Source of the DNA: Channa striata
Lineage: Eukaryota; Chordata; Actinopteri; Anabantiformes; Channidae
Reading direction: 5' to 3'
NCBI GenBank assembly: GCA_033026295.1
Contig: CM065168.1
Span: 26,214,306 to 26,278,305 of the forward strand
Length of the DNA stretch: 64,000 bases
Each line of letters opens with the position of its first letter. Position 1 is the stretch's first letter. Under the pieces are notes generated by a model, which did not search any database, was not told where the DNA came from, and was given only the letters and a program-made list of their open reading frames with translations. Positions 1 to 13,639 of this stretch are shown here, piece after piece. A program made the translations under genes and the position numbers.

Positions 1-2164
1 GCATCAGTGGGCAGTTGCCTTCATATATAGAGTCAGTTATGAGCTGTGATGTGCCTCTCTCTTTCATGCAGTGTCTAGCACAATGAGACACTGACATCAA
101 AGTCAGAGTTACAAGAAGTGGGCTCTCCTCTTTGCAAGTGGACAGATTTTGAATAGTGCACCTAAAGCTTTAATAAAAATCTTAATAAAGTCTTTCCAGA
201 AAGATATGTTAGGGGAAAAAATAAACATTAGCCAGAGAAGCATAGGTGGAACTGTGGAATAAGGGACCTCCTGTGTGAATGGTATGTGAAGCGTTGAAGA
301 CTCTCTATCACTGTGGGTGAAATTTCATTATCATTCTTCAATATTTCTGCTATAAAGAACAACAAATGGCAAATAAACACTTCTTTCAATTTCCCCTCAT
401 TCCTTATTAGACTCTATGTGCAGCTATTATCCTTTTGTAGCAGCCATGACTGCATACATGCTTCATCCAGCAAATAGATGGTAACAATTTTCCCTTCTTT
501 TTCCTTCTGAAGCTGAGGCTGCAAATTGCCACATCAAGCGCATCAGTGATAACAGATGTTGCTACCAGCACATTAAACATGCCTCATCCCTCTTATTTTA
601 GCTCAATTCAAAAGACAAAAGATGTTGGATATCCAGCATACTGTGGTTTCACTCCAATGTACCACTTCATAATTCAAAATTCAACACTCTATTTATTTAA
701 TTTATATTTAAATTAACAAATTTTTTTTCAAGTCTATTACAAAACAACAGTCAGGTGCCTATATGAACACTTTTCCTGCCGTAACCATTCTTACTGTTAA
801 TAAAGACCTTGAATTTGTCTAAAAGATACTTCTTACAGAAGTGATGGGGCCAATAGCCAAAGCCTTCAATCTGTGCAAACTTCCAAATTTGACATATTAA
901 GTGGATATCTTCAAGTACAAAGTTTCAAAAGCTGAATTTTTATTATTAAACACTCTCTTTTTGTTACTCATTTCAATTTAACACAGAAAGACACAAAGGA
1001 AGACACCCTCTTGTATGCATCAGATATCTATAGTGAGCAAATATTTAGCTGAATTCTTCTTAAATCAGAGTATTGAATGTAACATATAGAGCCTAATATA
1101 CTTAATAGGCATCCATTTTCTTTGAATGCATATTTGCATGTAGGTGTGTTTCCTTTGTGTCTGTCCTGGCTGCCATTACTGTCCTGTCCTGGCTCAGGTT
1201 TTACCCCCTTCAGTGGTTACAGCTGCTTGCCACAGCTGAACAGCTGTTGCCTCAGCATTATCATACTCCCATCCTTCTTCCTCTGTCTCTTCCCTTCTGT
1301 CATTCCTGTGGCTTTTCTGCCTTGTCTTTTTTTGTTTTGTTTTTTGCTTTTGCTTTGTCACACATGCCCTTTGCCAGCTCTCTTGTCCCTATCCACCTTC
1401 ATTCCTCACCCCACAGCAAGCACACATTGCAGCCCCTCCTCAGCCCAGCAAAACAAAGTCGAAAACCACATGTCATTACCAAATTAAAAAGAAGCTATTA
1501 ACAGTCGAGCGATGCTTGAGATTGTTTTGTTAATGGGAGTTAAATACGACTTAAGTGGAGCAGAGAGTAACAAGTATTGAATGCAACATTAAACACAGTG
1601 GAAATGCTCTCAGGGTCTAATGTGGGCAAATGTATTCAGGAAGCTGCTCTAATTACAAAAAGGAGATACATTATTTATCCCTGTACATTATTTTATATAG
1701 TGCTTTCTCTGTTTTTAACGAAAGAGGTGCGAGCACAGTTTAGCTTGCATGTTGGAAAGAACAGCAGATATTTACCATTTGGCTGTTATTTAGCGTATTT
1801 GTGATTGAACTATGTCTCGAGGAGACTACGGGCCATTACCATGACATTTTTCCACCTTGTCAGGAACTAATGTTAATGTTATTTCAGAGGGCAGTGTTTA
1901 CTCCCCTGGAAAAGAACAGGGTTATTACAATATCACCACTCTAAGCCAGAGGGAAATATGGAAATTACTAAAGTGAATAGAAGGAGCTTATCAGTGTAAA
2001 CTGCCGGCTGAGAAAAAGCCAAGTTTAAATAAAGTGAAACTTGGCTGAAGAACTGAGGAAAAAAGGTTGTTGCTGATCATGAGATGTGAAGCTGCAAGTC
2101 TCACTGATTGATTGTAGACAAGATCAATGGCTGCTGTTTATGGAGAAACATTTAACCTACATCG
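1..2164. other. non-coding unique sequence, no gene recognised
   Basis: AT-rich sequence without a recognisable exon or transposon. The open frames around 1122-1501 are pyrimidine-rich, overlap each other in two frames and show no domain. The stretch at about 1500-2010 is less repetitive, but I cannot assign a role to it. Confidence 0.6.
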
Positions 2165-2400
2165 ATTCCGATTAAACATTAAACATCCTTTATTCCTCAC
2201 TGAGTACGTATACATTTGCACATACATGTTACAGTGAAATTTGTCTTCTGCATTTAACCCACCCCCCTGGGGGGAACAGTGAGCTGCCATAGGCGCCGGG
2301 AGCTAGCCTTGAGTGTCTTGCTCAGGGACACACCTGGTGGGGAGGCTCCAGTGACATGAATGGATTGTGAGAAATTGGGGTCCTGAGCACCGACGGGAAA
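2165..2400. repeat. degenerate fish interspersed repeat
   Basis: The segment contains a block reading like a common fish dispersed repeat: a 'gaaatttgtcttctgcattt' core followed by a 'gtcttgctcagggacac' block. Ends and target duplications are not visible. The family assignment comes from memory of similar fish sequences, and the class (SINE or LINE tail) is not resolved. It abuts the GTCATTTTGTGTC-type repeat that follows. Confidence 0.35.
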
Positions 2401-2404
2401 GCCC

Positions 2405-2690
2405 CACCCCCAACCTTTGCATTTTGTGTCTCTTTTTTTGTCAATCTGTGTTTTGTGTCTTTTTTGTGTGTGTGTGTAATAATGACATTATTTTGCAACT
2501 TATGTTTTAATTTTTGCGTCATGTTCATTATTTTAAATTGTTTAGCATCTTTCTGTGGTCATTTTATGTCTTTTAATCAAGTAAATAAACACAGGTTAAA
2601 CTAAATAAACACAATAACACAGTAAGTAAGCATAGTAACAACAGTAAGCTCAGATATGCCTGTTCAGTAATCCTTCCATGAGCAGTGGAA
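2405..2690 (+). repeat. degenerate GTCATTTTGTGTC-type minisatellite with flank, copy 1
   Basis: T/G-rich sequence repeats variants of 'gtcattttgtgtctctttt' at roughly 20-30 bp spacing. It is followed by a flank containing 'tgcctgttcagtaatcc' and 'ccatga'. The same order of parts recurs at 14775-15080, where the flank reads 'tgcccattcaataatcc' and 'ccatgg'. The shared layout indicates a dispersed family rather than local slippage. The units are too diverged to count exactly. Confidence 0.4.
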
Positions 2691-5600
2691 GAGATGACTG
2701 ATTTATCTTTACATACACTAGTAGTAGTAGTGATATAACAATCATGTTTATATTAATGAATTTGGAATTTGCAGCACATGAATACAATATCAGTGGTATC
2801 CTTGACCCTGTCTGTATCATAAAGGAGTGTAGCCAGTGTTACTGTCACCTGTTTTTGTTGATTTGATGAATGTTCTTGGTACAATGTTAGTAAAAAGGTG
2901 AAATAAATGGATTGTTTTCTTTGTAATTTAAGGGAGGCACAGATGAAACCAAAATGTCTTGATAATACAAAATACAATATTGTTTTCACTCTGCCTACTT
3001 TTTCTTTTTTAGATGGGGATCAGACGAGTTGATTAGGTTGAATAGGCATTCTGGTAGGATCATATGAATATTTAGATATTTTAATATCAAAATGTGTTTT
3101 AAGCTTATTTATTTAAGGTTAATTATGACTTTCAGGAATTTCTTCATTTCTCGAGTATTTCCATTGTCTGCTATGTCATAGTTTGAGCTAACTATATTTT
3201 ATATGCAATAATTTATTATTATAAATATATTTTATAATAACTTATTTTTACTCTACTACATTTATTAAAGGACTATGTAGTTACTTTTGAGTTTCAGTCA
3301 AAATACAGTGAAATAAAACTTAATTGAGCGATCTCCACGGTGAAATTCTGAATTTTTCCATCAGTATATTGAGCAATTCTATTTATAATCATTCGATAAA
3401 TGTGATAGTTGAAAAAACATATAACCTATTACAATATCCTCCAATATTACAAGCTGCACCATTAAAGTGCTGAACATGTGAATGTATCAATAATTAGAAT
3501 TTAATAATATCATGAAGTAAAATCAGATCTTTACTTTTACTAAAATAAAATGGGTATTAAGAATAAACAACATTTTTACCAGCTTTATTTTATTTTACAA
3601 CTGCTGAATATAATTATATATAATTATAAAAATATAATTATGCCATTATTGGTATAATTGTGTGTACACATGTGTCATTTAGGGATATTCTCAATAGTGA
3701 ACAAGTAGAAAATCTTTGCTCAGGGCCCAAAATGTTTTTGTAAGTATTAGCAGCAGCATTAATGACGGGTACTAGTAGGAGTAGCTTTCACAGTTTTGTG
3801 TTGTGGTAATGGCAGCAGTAGCAGTATTGTGAATACTTGACATTCTTTGCACAAAACCTGTTATCAGTTTTACAGCTGACTTATTATTGGCTATGACCAG
3901 TCAAATCCCCAAAATATTTGCCTTACCCTGAAAGCCCTGGATCTAATGTCCAGTCCAACAGGCCAAGGGCCGAGAGCAGAGGGCTATGTAAATAAATTAG
4001 GAGTAACATGCCTGGTGCAACCAAACGGAGCATTAGCACGCCTAATTGAGTTTGGTATTTTTTGGCTGCAATGCTTCATTAATTGTCAGCTGAAGCAAGA
4101 GATGCGGTCTCTACACTGAGCCTGTCTCCCCTCATGAGATCATCCTGGCTCTAGCGGTCTCTTCCAGACCTTGCCTCTTATGGGAGGAACATTATCTGGG
4201 GTTAGCAGCGTTGTAACAATATAATAATAAACTCATTGTCTCTTTCTGCCTGTATACGTACCTCACACAGGCTTTATTTAAAACTGTCTGTTTTTTTCTA
4301 TTCTTTTTTTGCACCGAAGTGAACCGGAGTAGCTCCAACATCGCAGTTCCATTCCTACTAGAGACAGAAACTTTTGTCATTGCGAGCTGACGCACATGGA
4401 CAAGCAGTATGCGGTTTTCATGCTGCACTGCCGACTGCAACAGCAAAATAAAACTAAGTAAGAAATACAGAGGTGGTTTCTGTGATGGAGCACACTAGCT
4501 GTGCTGTGGAGTTGCTCAATGTTTGCGAGTTGTTCCTTAGGACTGTTTGCTGATAACGCGAGAATCCGCCGTTAGTCATTATAAAAACAAACTGACTTTT
4601 CATTATCAGCACAAAATGCAGTTGAGGCAGCGCTTTATGCACAAAGCAAAAGAAATGGAAAATTGTAAACACGTCTCCACTTTTGTTTTTCATACACAAA
4701 CATGCTGCATAAATCTACTGCACCTGCTCAATTTGCCTTACCTTACAATATCCAAAGAAAAGTAGCAGTAGAATATAAGGTTTGGATGAGTAGCCCTCCC
4801 CACGTCTGAATTCAAATGAGAAAAAAGACTCACCAAAAACATATGTAGATAGAATATCTAATAAGATTAATACTCACCTCTTATGTCTTATGATATAATG
4901 TAATAAGAGATAAGGGGTGGGAGGTTTGGTGGAAGTGTCTCTTATTCCCTCACCTCCAGCCAGTTCCCAGACCATCAGTTATTTCATGCTATTTATCAAA
5001 CCTCCCACACACTCACACACACACAAACACTTTCCAGCCAACATCCAGCCCCCTTCATCTCCATCTCCCTCTGGGAAAGACCCAGAATTCCGGTCCTACT
5101 TTAATGCCCTGTCACACTTCATTTAGCTTCTAAGGAGAAAGAGGAATGGAGTGTGATGTGTGTGCAGGATTTAATACTTAGATTACAAAACGCAAACATA
5201 CCTGCACAAGAACATTAGTACACACAAAAATGAGGTCTACGGGCCTTTGTGCTACTGTAAGCACTCTTAGAAACCCAGCACACATCCAAAATTGGCCTGC
5301 AGTGTTCAGGATTTCTTTGGTCCCCCCCCCCCCCTCCGTGTCTACTGGCCTTTTTTAGGTCTCCATATTTGTCTATATATATATATTTCAAGCCAAGGCC
5401 ACCCAGCTATAAAATGAGGTCAGAGCAAGAGTTAAAGTCTAAACAAGTACAAAAACCCAGGCGGTTTCATCCATTGAGGAACACAAATGTACTGTGACAC
5501 ATGGCTGAGTTGCTCTGTCCGTCAAACCAGAGTGAATACAAGAGCCTTGAGCAGTGAGTGAAAGGGCTTTCAAACTTTGTAACCTTTGTTCCCAGGCCAA

Positions 5601-7928
5601 GTCTATGAAGTCAGCAAGGTGCTGCATCGTTACGCAATGTGTGTGAGGTGTATCGGAAACAAACCTTGGCCAGAAGCTGATCTAAGTCCACCCAGAAAAG
5701 ATTCCAAGTTTATGCTCTCAGGGAGCAACCACAAGTGTGCTAAAACCTGCACAATGGACAGCACACTATTGATTTTACTACATTCTTGTATTTAAAACAA
5801 AGCAATATGTCTGCAGGTGCACTTTTCAGGGGTGGGGCTAAATCTGATAGACCACCCCACCCCTGCCAGAGTGACAAAGTGGTAAGTACCTGCTCTAGAG
5901 TTTTCAGTAGGAGGAGAGAACTGAGTAACTCTGAAGCTGAAATAAATGTGCCATCCTATTTTGAACACCTGCTATAGAATAAAATAAAATATTTCTAGAT
6001 TTTCCCCTGGCACAACAATTTTTTACTGATAATATTGCTTAAAAGTAGTCCTAATGTCCTGCTGCCATTGTGCCAGCAAAGTTATAATAATATCAAACTA
6101 ATTTCAAGAATTTCTTCATAGGTGTAGTTAATTCAATTAGAAGCCTCAAAATTGGGAGAATTGGGAGATTCTATGGAGAAGGGTTTATGGAGACTGGCCA
6201 AGTGGCACTTAAAGTAACATCCAGGGTTACTACAAGGTTCTGATCTTTCTTATTGTGTAAAGGAAGGTTGACACTTGTAGTGTTGGATGAATTCTGGGAT
6301 ATTTTAAGTACCTTAATTTCAGAGCTAAGCAAAGTTGGAGCTGAGCATTATGTCACACCTGAGTTATTACATCCAAGTACACCAGCCAGATTACTTTAAC
6401 AATCCTCATTCTTTTTGGTTTTCTTAGCCGTAATTAGGATTTTGCACAAAAAGATATAAATAATAAAGACTGAGAATCCACTAGCATAAAGCTGGAGACC
6501 ACTTGTTGTTAAAATTCTGGCACATGGACATAAGATTATTGTACTAACTAAACACACGAATCTTTATGCCAACCTTTTATGAATGCACAGCCACATAGTA
6601 GCAAAACGGGGTAAAAAGAAAAACACAGCCTTTCCTGAATAGTCAAACCAGAGCTGAGATAAGGACTGCTGAAAAAACAAAAATGGAATTCAGCACAATC
6701 TCAGCGACACAAACACACACTAACGAGGTGGTCCACCTGCATTCTACACATGTCATATAGCTCATACAGGTTACTGCACACAAACCACAAACAGCATGAC
6801 AGTACAACAACTTCAAATCCTGCACAAGCCGGGAGAGGTGAAGGCCAGATGCTCACACTCGCTCGCTGGTGTGGGAAATGTCAGCAGTGCAGATGGTGGA
6901 GGCTTTTTTATTTCACAGGGTCCAGTTGCGACCTGTCCCAGTGGTACGCCTTGCGACATCTCATCCATAAACATTGCGGTAGGCTGTGGGTGTCGTGGTG
7001 GGCCTGGCAGACTGCACAAGAGATGCCGGCCACCGTACAGGGCTTTAGTTATTCATCACAGGGTCGGTTTTCTTTTGAAAAATAAACAATGGAAACTAAA
7101 TTTATCTGATACAAAAAAACATTGCCCTTCATACAGTGACAGCTCTTGTAAATACATCCTTTATTGCTTGAAATTGGCTTTTTTTTCCAGTTTTGATTAG
7201 AGCGTCTGCTGCTTCACTTTTGTCTATCTTTGAAAGACACACACAGGAGGAAAGAATATTCAAGGACGACTTTGAGCAGACAGACATTTCCTTTCCCTTC
7301 TTTGGCTGCTCTTTGTTCTCACACTGTCTGGAAGAGGGAGACACCGCTGAGCACGTGCATGCACATGAATACACATAGGCTGTGACAGGGTGAAGCCTCC
7401 TCATGCATACCGTGGCTGTCATAACTACACACATGTAATGGACCAGAAGGTGTCAGGTAAACACAAGGGTGTGTAAACTAGCCTTGAGATATTGTTAAAG
7501 AAGTTTAAGAGTCTATACCTCCTGAAACAGTATATTTTCTGTAGGATACAATGGCACCCTATCATCACGCTCTAATGAATAATCACCTTAACTCAGACTT
7601 GCCTGTCTACCTCATTTAAAATATCAGTGCAGTGACATTGACGTTTTGTATGCCATATAAATCTACTATTCAGATTCTACTTTGGCACGAAGATGAATAC
7701 TCTCAATGTGCACTGATGGTCTGAGGTCTATTAGCTGCTGATGCTGGCAGAGGAATATTATGAACTACCTGTTATAGATATAATGGAGTGACAAGAGAAA
7801 TGAACATCGTTATGTAGAAGTAAAACAGTAAATCTGTGCTAGTTTGGTTGTTTTATCAACCATAGATTGAAATGCCACCATAACCAGGGTTAACAGCATC
7901 ATATAGTACTGAATATACTAATATATTT
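2691..7928. other. non-coding sequence, no gene recognised
   Basis: Mostly unique AT-rich DNA. It contains an AT-rich patch at about 3600-3660, a run of 13 C at 5322-5334, a short (TA)n at about 5377-5388, a compact segment rich in homeodomain-like cores at about 3925-4115 and a GC-richer patch at about 6800-7060. Open frames near 4192-4765 and 6750-7200 occur in several overlapping frames, have no recognisable motif and are treated as chance. A segment at about 5818-5880 ends in a good donor (GTAAGT) but has a weak acceptor. Confidence 0.55.
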
Positions 7929-7929
7929 A

Positions 7930-7966
7930 CATTTTGGCAGATGTTTTTATCCAAAACAACTTACAG
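7930..7966. repeat. fragment of a common fish dispersed repeat
   Basis: The words 'attttggcag' and 'tttttatccaaaacaactta' match, with a few changes, the widespread fish motif around 'ggcagacgcttttatccaaa'. Only a short fragment is visible, directly before a CA microsatellite. The class of the parent element is not determined. Confidence 0.4.
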
Positions 7967-7976
7967 ATTAATTTGG

Positions 7977-7978
<2 letters not shown>

Positions 7979-8008
<30 letters not shown>
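7979..8008. repeat. (CA)n microsatellite
   Basis: About 15 uninterrupted CA units directly follow a dispersed repeat fragment. The reverse-strand frame across it translates to alternating Cys-Val and is not a gene. Confidence 0.95.
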
Positions 8009-8186
8009 AGGATACTCATCTGGCCCGCAAGGAGTAACGTGAGGTTCAGTGTGTTGGCCAAAGCTGCCCCAGCAGGTATTGCAGTCATACATGAACAGCA
8101 GTGTTAATGGACACATAATATATGTATATAACACTATTTTCAAATATTAAAAAACGTTTCTTTTGTAATCTCCCCCAAAATGTCTA

Positions 8187-8650
8187 AGCTTTTATATCGT
8201 CTTGATTACTGCAACGCTCTGTTGATGTTGTTACTGGCATGCACGGCCAAACCCCTTCAGATGATCCAAAATGCAGCAGCACGCCTCATTTTTAACCAGC
8301 CAAAAAAGGCTCACCTCACTCTGCTCTTCAGATCTCTGAACTGGCTTCCTGTGGCTGCAAGGATTAAGTTCAAAGCTCTGTCTCTTGTCTACAGAGTGGT
8401 CAACTCTACAGCTCCAGCTTACTAAAACTCAATCATTCAGGTCCAATCCCTCCCGTCGACTGGGTTTGGCCAGCGAATGACGTCTGGTAGTCCCAGCACC
8501 ACACAGAAGACACCAAGGAAAACTCTTCAGCTCAGTAATCCCACAATGGTGGAATGAGCTGCCAAACTCTGCACGTTCAGTGACCACATTCACTACATTT
8601 AAGACACAGAACTCTTCTGTATCTTCCTTTAACTGTAACTGTAAATATCA
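8187..8650 (+). pseudogene. L2-like LINE 3' remnant (end of reverse transcriptase ORF)
   Basis: The forward frame from 8180 to 8425 carries the C-terminal part of a fish L2/CR1-group LINE reverse transcriptase: 'YRLDYCNALL', then 'PLQMIQNAAARLIFNQPKKA' and 'LNWLPVAARIKFKALSLVYR'. This is the conserved region after the catalytic core. After a stop at 8423-8425 the homology continues in broken frames, including a degraded 'WNELPNS'-type block near 8550-8580, until about 8650. The copy is 5'-truncated, as LINE copies usually are, and has no catalytic motif. It is non-functional. The exact clade (L2 versus Rex1/CR1) is uncertain. Confidence 0.8.
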
Positions 8651-11600
8651 CGAGCCAAATACATACAACTGTTAATTTTGTATGTATCTGTTTCTTCAAA
8701 AATGTATATTTTCAGAAGAAGGATAGAATCACATATGACCTCCACCATCCCACAAGATCCGAAAGTAATTCAATAACGTTTGTGACTACCTATTTGTGTA
8801 TAAAATCCACATCTTTATATGTGTGACATCAAATCAAGGACGTGTAGGAGATTACAAAGTGAATGCAAACATGTCAGTGGAAGATAATAAGCTCACTAGA
8901 TGAAAAAGAATAGTTGACAACTATAACAAAGGCTCCTGTCTGCATATGGCCATGTATGATGACAGTGAGGCAGTGAGAGACAAAGAAAGAGCAGATGATG
9001 AGATGACGAACAAAGGGGGATAAAAACAAAGGGATGTGTAAGGTGAAATAAATGACCAAGCAGAAAAAGACAATATGTGACATAAAAAAGCTGTTGGCGC
9101 TCGATGGGTGTATGAATTCATTTTAACCTTTATTTTTCGGAAAGTGCTTTATTATCCAACACTGACAGACAATTTCATGTTAAAATTTTTCATAGTGATG
9201 CTTTGGTAAAATTATGTTCTTGCCAGTAAAGTGCAGCAAACTGGGGTGAATTTGAAAACACAGAAATAGAAAGTGCAGTGCATAAGGAAAGCAAAATGGA
9301 GGGCAAATAAGAATTGACAGTGAAATTGAGAGAGACACTAACAGGACATGACATGAGTGACAGTGGCCAAATTCCCAAATGCAGTTGGATATCAACCCTT
9401 GTTTTTACTGTGGCTTTGGGAATGTGTCATTTCGGCTTCTCAGCAACTAATTCCATGAAAGATGAGCAATATCACATTAAACAGCATGTGCTTGGATTTC
9501 GCCTCAACAATGTGTGCGGCGAACAGCAACTCACTAGAATAACAAAGACCCGTGCCTGAAAGTATGTGGTCCGTAACCTGGTGCCCCGGCACCAGCCGGA
9601 TACCAGCCTGCTAGTTACCTCCCAGAACATACTGGTCAGGTCTAGGTGATGCCCTGTGTCTGCTGAGTGCTTATTCAGCTCTTCAGCTCTGAACCCCCAC
9701 CACGCACACACACTGTTACTTTTCCTCGCCTTCACAGTGGTTAAAAAAATTATCAACTGGCACTTTTTGAAAATGACCTTGAGAAAAGCAGTTGAACTAC
9801 AATGCAAACATGTTAAAATATCAGGAATGTGCGGGTGTACTTATTAGGCACAGGGTTTTACAAAAATCAGATTCAAAAACAAATTCAAACATTGACAAAA
9901 TTAGCTAGAATTGTAAATGCAAGGAGAGATTTGGTCTTTGGTTTTAAATGTGTTTTGTTGGTCAGTACATGATCTAATTCTCCCACTGCAGTCAGCACAC
10001 AGAACACCTTCTGTTTATCTTGAAATGGAAAAAGTACATAGCTTCCTATGCACTGCTTTTTCAAAGACATGTGCTTGTGACATTTGGTGTAAAAGCCGCA
10101 GGAACGGGGACAGCACTTCTGTGTTATATCACCCATTGACAGTCACATAATGGGCTTTATTCAGATGAAAATGTCACAGATTATTACATTAAAATTGAGC
10201 TTTACAGGAAGATATGTGTTTCGGAAAAGCTGCAGGAACCTTCGTGCATAAATATGCATGTATATAAACACCATTGTTGTGCAAAATCTATTGATGATGT
10301 ATCCTTATAAGTCATTATCCGTGTGAAGTATGAGTCAAATTAATTTCCATATGGAACACACCCACACACATTCCCTATGCATTTCCTCCTAAAATTATGT
10401 CCCCAGCATCAAAATTGTGGGGACTGGCTAAAGTGTCCTTGCTAAGATCCAAAAAAAAAAAGTGTCCACAAGAGGCAATTAAAACATGCGCGCTAATGTG
10501 TCATTTGATCTTACCATATTCTGCCTCTGCTAGAGCATCTCCCAACTTGGCAGCACAGCCAGATTCAGACATTCTTGTTAAATTACATAAGTGCTGATTT
10601 GTGTTTGCTGATCATTACCTGACAAAACTTTTGTAACTGGCTATGCTGTGATCGGGTCAGTATCACCTGTGCCACTAAGTAAGGAAGAAAATAATTTGAT
10701 ATCAATCTTAAAGTTTCATTAAAAAAAAAACATTTTATATGGAAAAAGAAACACATTTTTCAACAACTACGGGCCATAACTGCACTTCAGCTGTGGATTC
10801 TACAACACTCCACGTTTTCTTATCGCAACGCAAATTGTGCTTCATGCCAAATTCTCAGAAGAACATTGTCCACACAGTCTATGAATGCATGGCCTAGTCT
10901 AATTTTTATTAAGGGATCAGTCATTACATGATTGTGATTTTAGTACCTTCATTGGTTTTGTTGCCTCTAAGAAACGTATTCAATAAGATATCACCATCAT
11001 TTATTTTTTAGCTTGGATCCCTTCAAGAACACAAAAGAAGAAATTAGACAGCTAAACCTGTTGAACATGAAGAAAAAAAACAGTTAATCTCACATTAGAT
11101 AAAAGTAAGTAGCTTAGCCTAGCAGATTAGCATTAGCTGGCATCTCAGCCTCTGCCTTCATCAGCTGCATTCCTGTTTTTATTGGACCAATTAAAGGTGC
11201 CCAGGATACGTTTCTTACATTTTCTATTTAACACACTGTCCGTAGGGCCTCTTAAATTTGACCGGTGGTGATAATTCTGTCTTCTTAAAACATCTGTAAG
11301 TACATTTACACACAGCACTGTTCTTTGTTCGTGTCTTTGTTGGACAATTTTTTGTCTCTCTGTCTCTTACTATCACCAACTATCAATTAGCAAAACAACT
11401 GTACTCCTGCAAAGAATAAAAGAAGGGCTAAAGACTATCCAAGGGCAGGTTGTATGTACTCCTTATTTGTGGGTCTTTTATAATATCTCTTACAATAAAT
11501 GCCTTAGGTTTTTGGCTTTGGGACATAAGTAAAGTATCACTAACCAACAGTTGACTGGACATACTCAAAGATCCAAACCCTTTTATTTCAACTTCTCCAT

Positions 11601-13639
11601 TTCTGAACTGTCCCACAAAGGCATAGAATTAAGAAATAGGCCAGAATTTTTTTTATTTACTACATTTCAGTCTTGTTCTTTACAGACACATCTGTAAAAA
11701 CAAAATCTCTCAGTTGCTAAAATATTTTACAGCTACAAATTCTCTGCAGGGTAAATTTGCAGCAGTAGATGCTGATATTTCCAGATTTGCTGTGGCGCAG
11801 GGCTTGAAGTTTCAGTTTCACTTCAGCATAACATATAAGCTGTGGAGTTTCTCTCTGCGGGGCAGTGATATGGTCTCTCTGTCTGTCTCCTCCCTCTACC
11901 ACAATTTTATGTAGGAGAATGCAAGATGAATCCAAAGCTCCTGCATCCAAGAGCAATCGTTTGAGTCTGATTAGCAGGGGTCTGCTTGCAATTACTAATC
12001 ATTGGTCAGAGGTAGCTGTGAGAGATGCCTGCACGAGTTTATTATGGGCTGTCTGACAGCAGCAACCGGGCTCTGGCGTCGATGTGGCTGCAGCTTGTCC
12101 AAACCTCAGACGATTATTCATTCTCGCATCGTCCGTCTGGCCAGCAGCCATCCTGGCATTCTCGCTTTGTGCTTTTTGAGCGAGTGGGAGGGTTACAGAC
12201 AGAGAAAGGAAAAAAGAGAGGGTAGATGAAGAAGCAGTGACACAGAGCAGGCAATGAGGAGCAGGAGAAGAACGAGGGCAAATATGGTACACAGAGAAGC
12301 AATAAAGGAGGGGGTGAGTTAGACAGAAAGTCTAATGTTGGGGTGGGGAGGAGTGGTGTACTGGAAGAAAACAGTGCACTAATGGTACCATCCCAGTCCT
12401 CCCCCAACTTCTGCCTCTGTGTGTCCCCTAGTGGAGGCCCGCTCCCCCGTAATCCCCTAATCTGACACTTCCAAAAGCCAGGCACGCACAAGGCAGACAC
12501 TCATATTGATGTGTGCGCCTGACTGTGAGCTCTCACATACATCACACACAAACACAAGAATGCCAACGTTAATCAAATAGACTGAAGGGGCATGCATATT
12601 TACACATATAAACAAACACACCCTCACAAAAACAGCAAATTAACATCTACACCCACATTTACACACACACGCACACACCCCAAACTACTAAAATTAAATA
12701 GACGCACAAGTCAGACATGTGTGTGCGTTTGTCTGTATGCATGGCCGTATACATACACAATGTGGGTTAAATAGGATGAGCCGGTCTGGAGAGTGTAATT
12801 TGCAATAAATAGCTCACTCTCAAATTACAGGTGCCTGCAGTATTGAATGCGAGTCTAAGTAGGCCTATTAATGCCAAATTGGACGAGTTCAATCCACTGA
12901 TCTAATTCAGTGGGTCTCGTTTGAAGTTGAGCTCAGCTCCTACTGAGTGTTAATTCGATGAATTGTGAGGGTTTGATGTACTCATGCAGAGGTTAATTTG
13001 CAACTGCAAAGAGATGTCCCACAACTACGACAAGGGTATAGTTATACAAGGGTAATGTGTATGTGTTGAGGCTGACAAGCCTTTTGACACTGTGCTGATC
13101 ACTGGAGCCAATGATCAGCAAATGTTATCATTCAGAAGCTAACAGTTTCCATATGAGCAGATGGATATAAACTGGCCTTATATCTACAGATCATCAACCT
13201 TTCAAATGGAAAACTTGGCTACCATAGGATGGAAGCATCTACAGGCAATTTTACATGCATTTATATGAGCTTCTGACATGCAAAGAGTAATTATAGCACT
13301 GCAATTAAAAACAGTTTTTAGGCCAAGTACTATTCATAATTAATTGTCTTTAACTAATTAGGAATAGTGTGACACTGAAAATAAAAATTGCACATTTATA
13401 AACTAGCACCAAAAGACTACAGCATTAATTCGAGCAAAATGCTTATTAACTGTTTGTCAATTACCTAATTTTAACTTAATTTTGTTGATAAGTCTCTGAC
13501 TTACCTGACAAAACTAAACATCCATCTATGTATCAAACCGTCTCTTTCTGCATGTTTTAACTTCAACAGTAGACCATGCACATTTAAAGATGTGTCTTCT
13601 AAAGTTCTGGCCACTAACTGGCAATCTGCTGTGCTACAT
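8651..13639. other. non-coding sequence, no gene recognised
   Basis: Unique AT-rich sequence without a supported gene. Short A runs occur at about 10450 and 10720. A purine-rich tract lies at about 12180-12360 and a CA-rich patch at about 12600-12680. The intervals 11930-12190 and 12780-13020 are compact, unique and balanced in composition. A small inverted repeat lies at 13331-13366. The overlapping frames at 11714-12500 on both strands show no domain. Confidence 0.55.

Noticed and set aside
1122..1501. Two overlapping open frames of 114-121 codons
   Set aside because: Both arise from a pyrimidine-rich stretch; Cys/Leu/Ser/Pro-rich translation with no domain.
5818..5880. Possible exon ending at GTGG/GTAAGT-type donor
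   Set aside because: Donor is good but the upstream AGs lack a proper pyrimidine tract.
6796..7200. 134-codon open frame as a gene
   Set aside because: No motif, no splice context, open frames also in the other frame and on the reverse strand; no protein family recognised.
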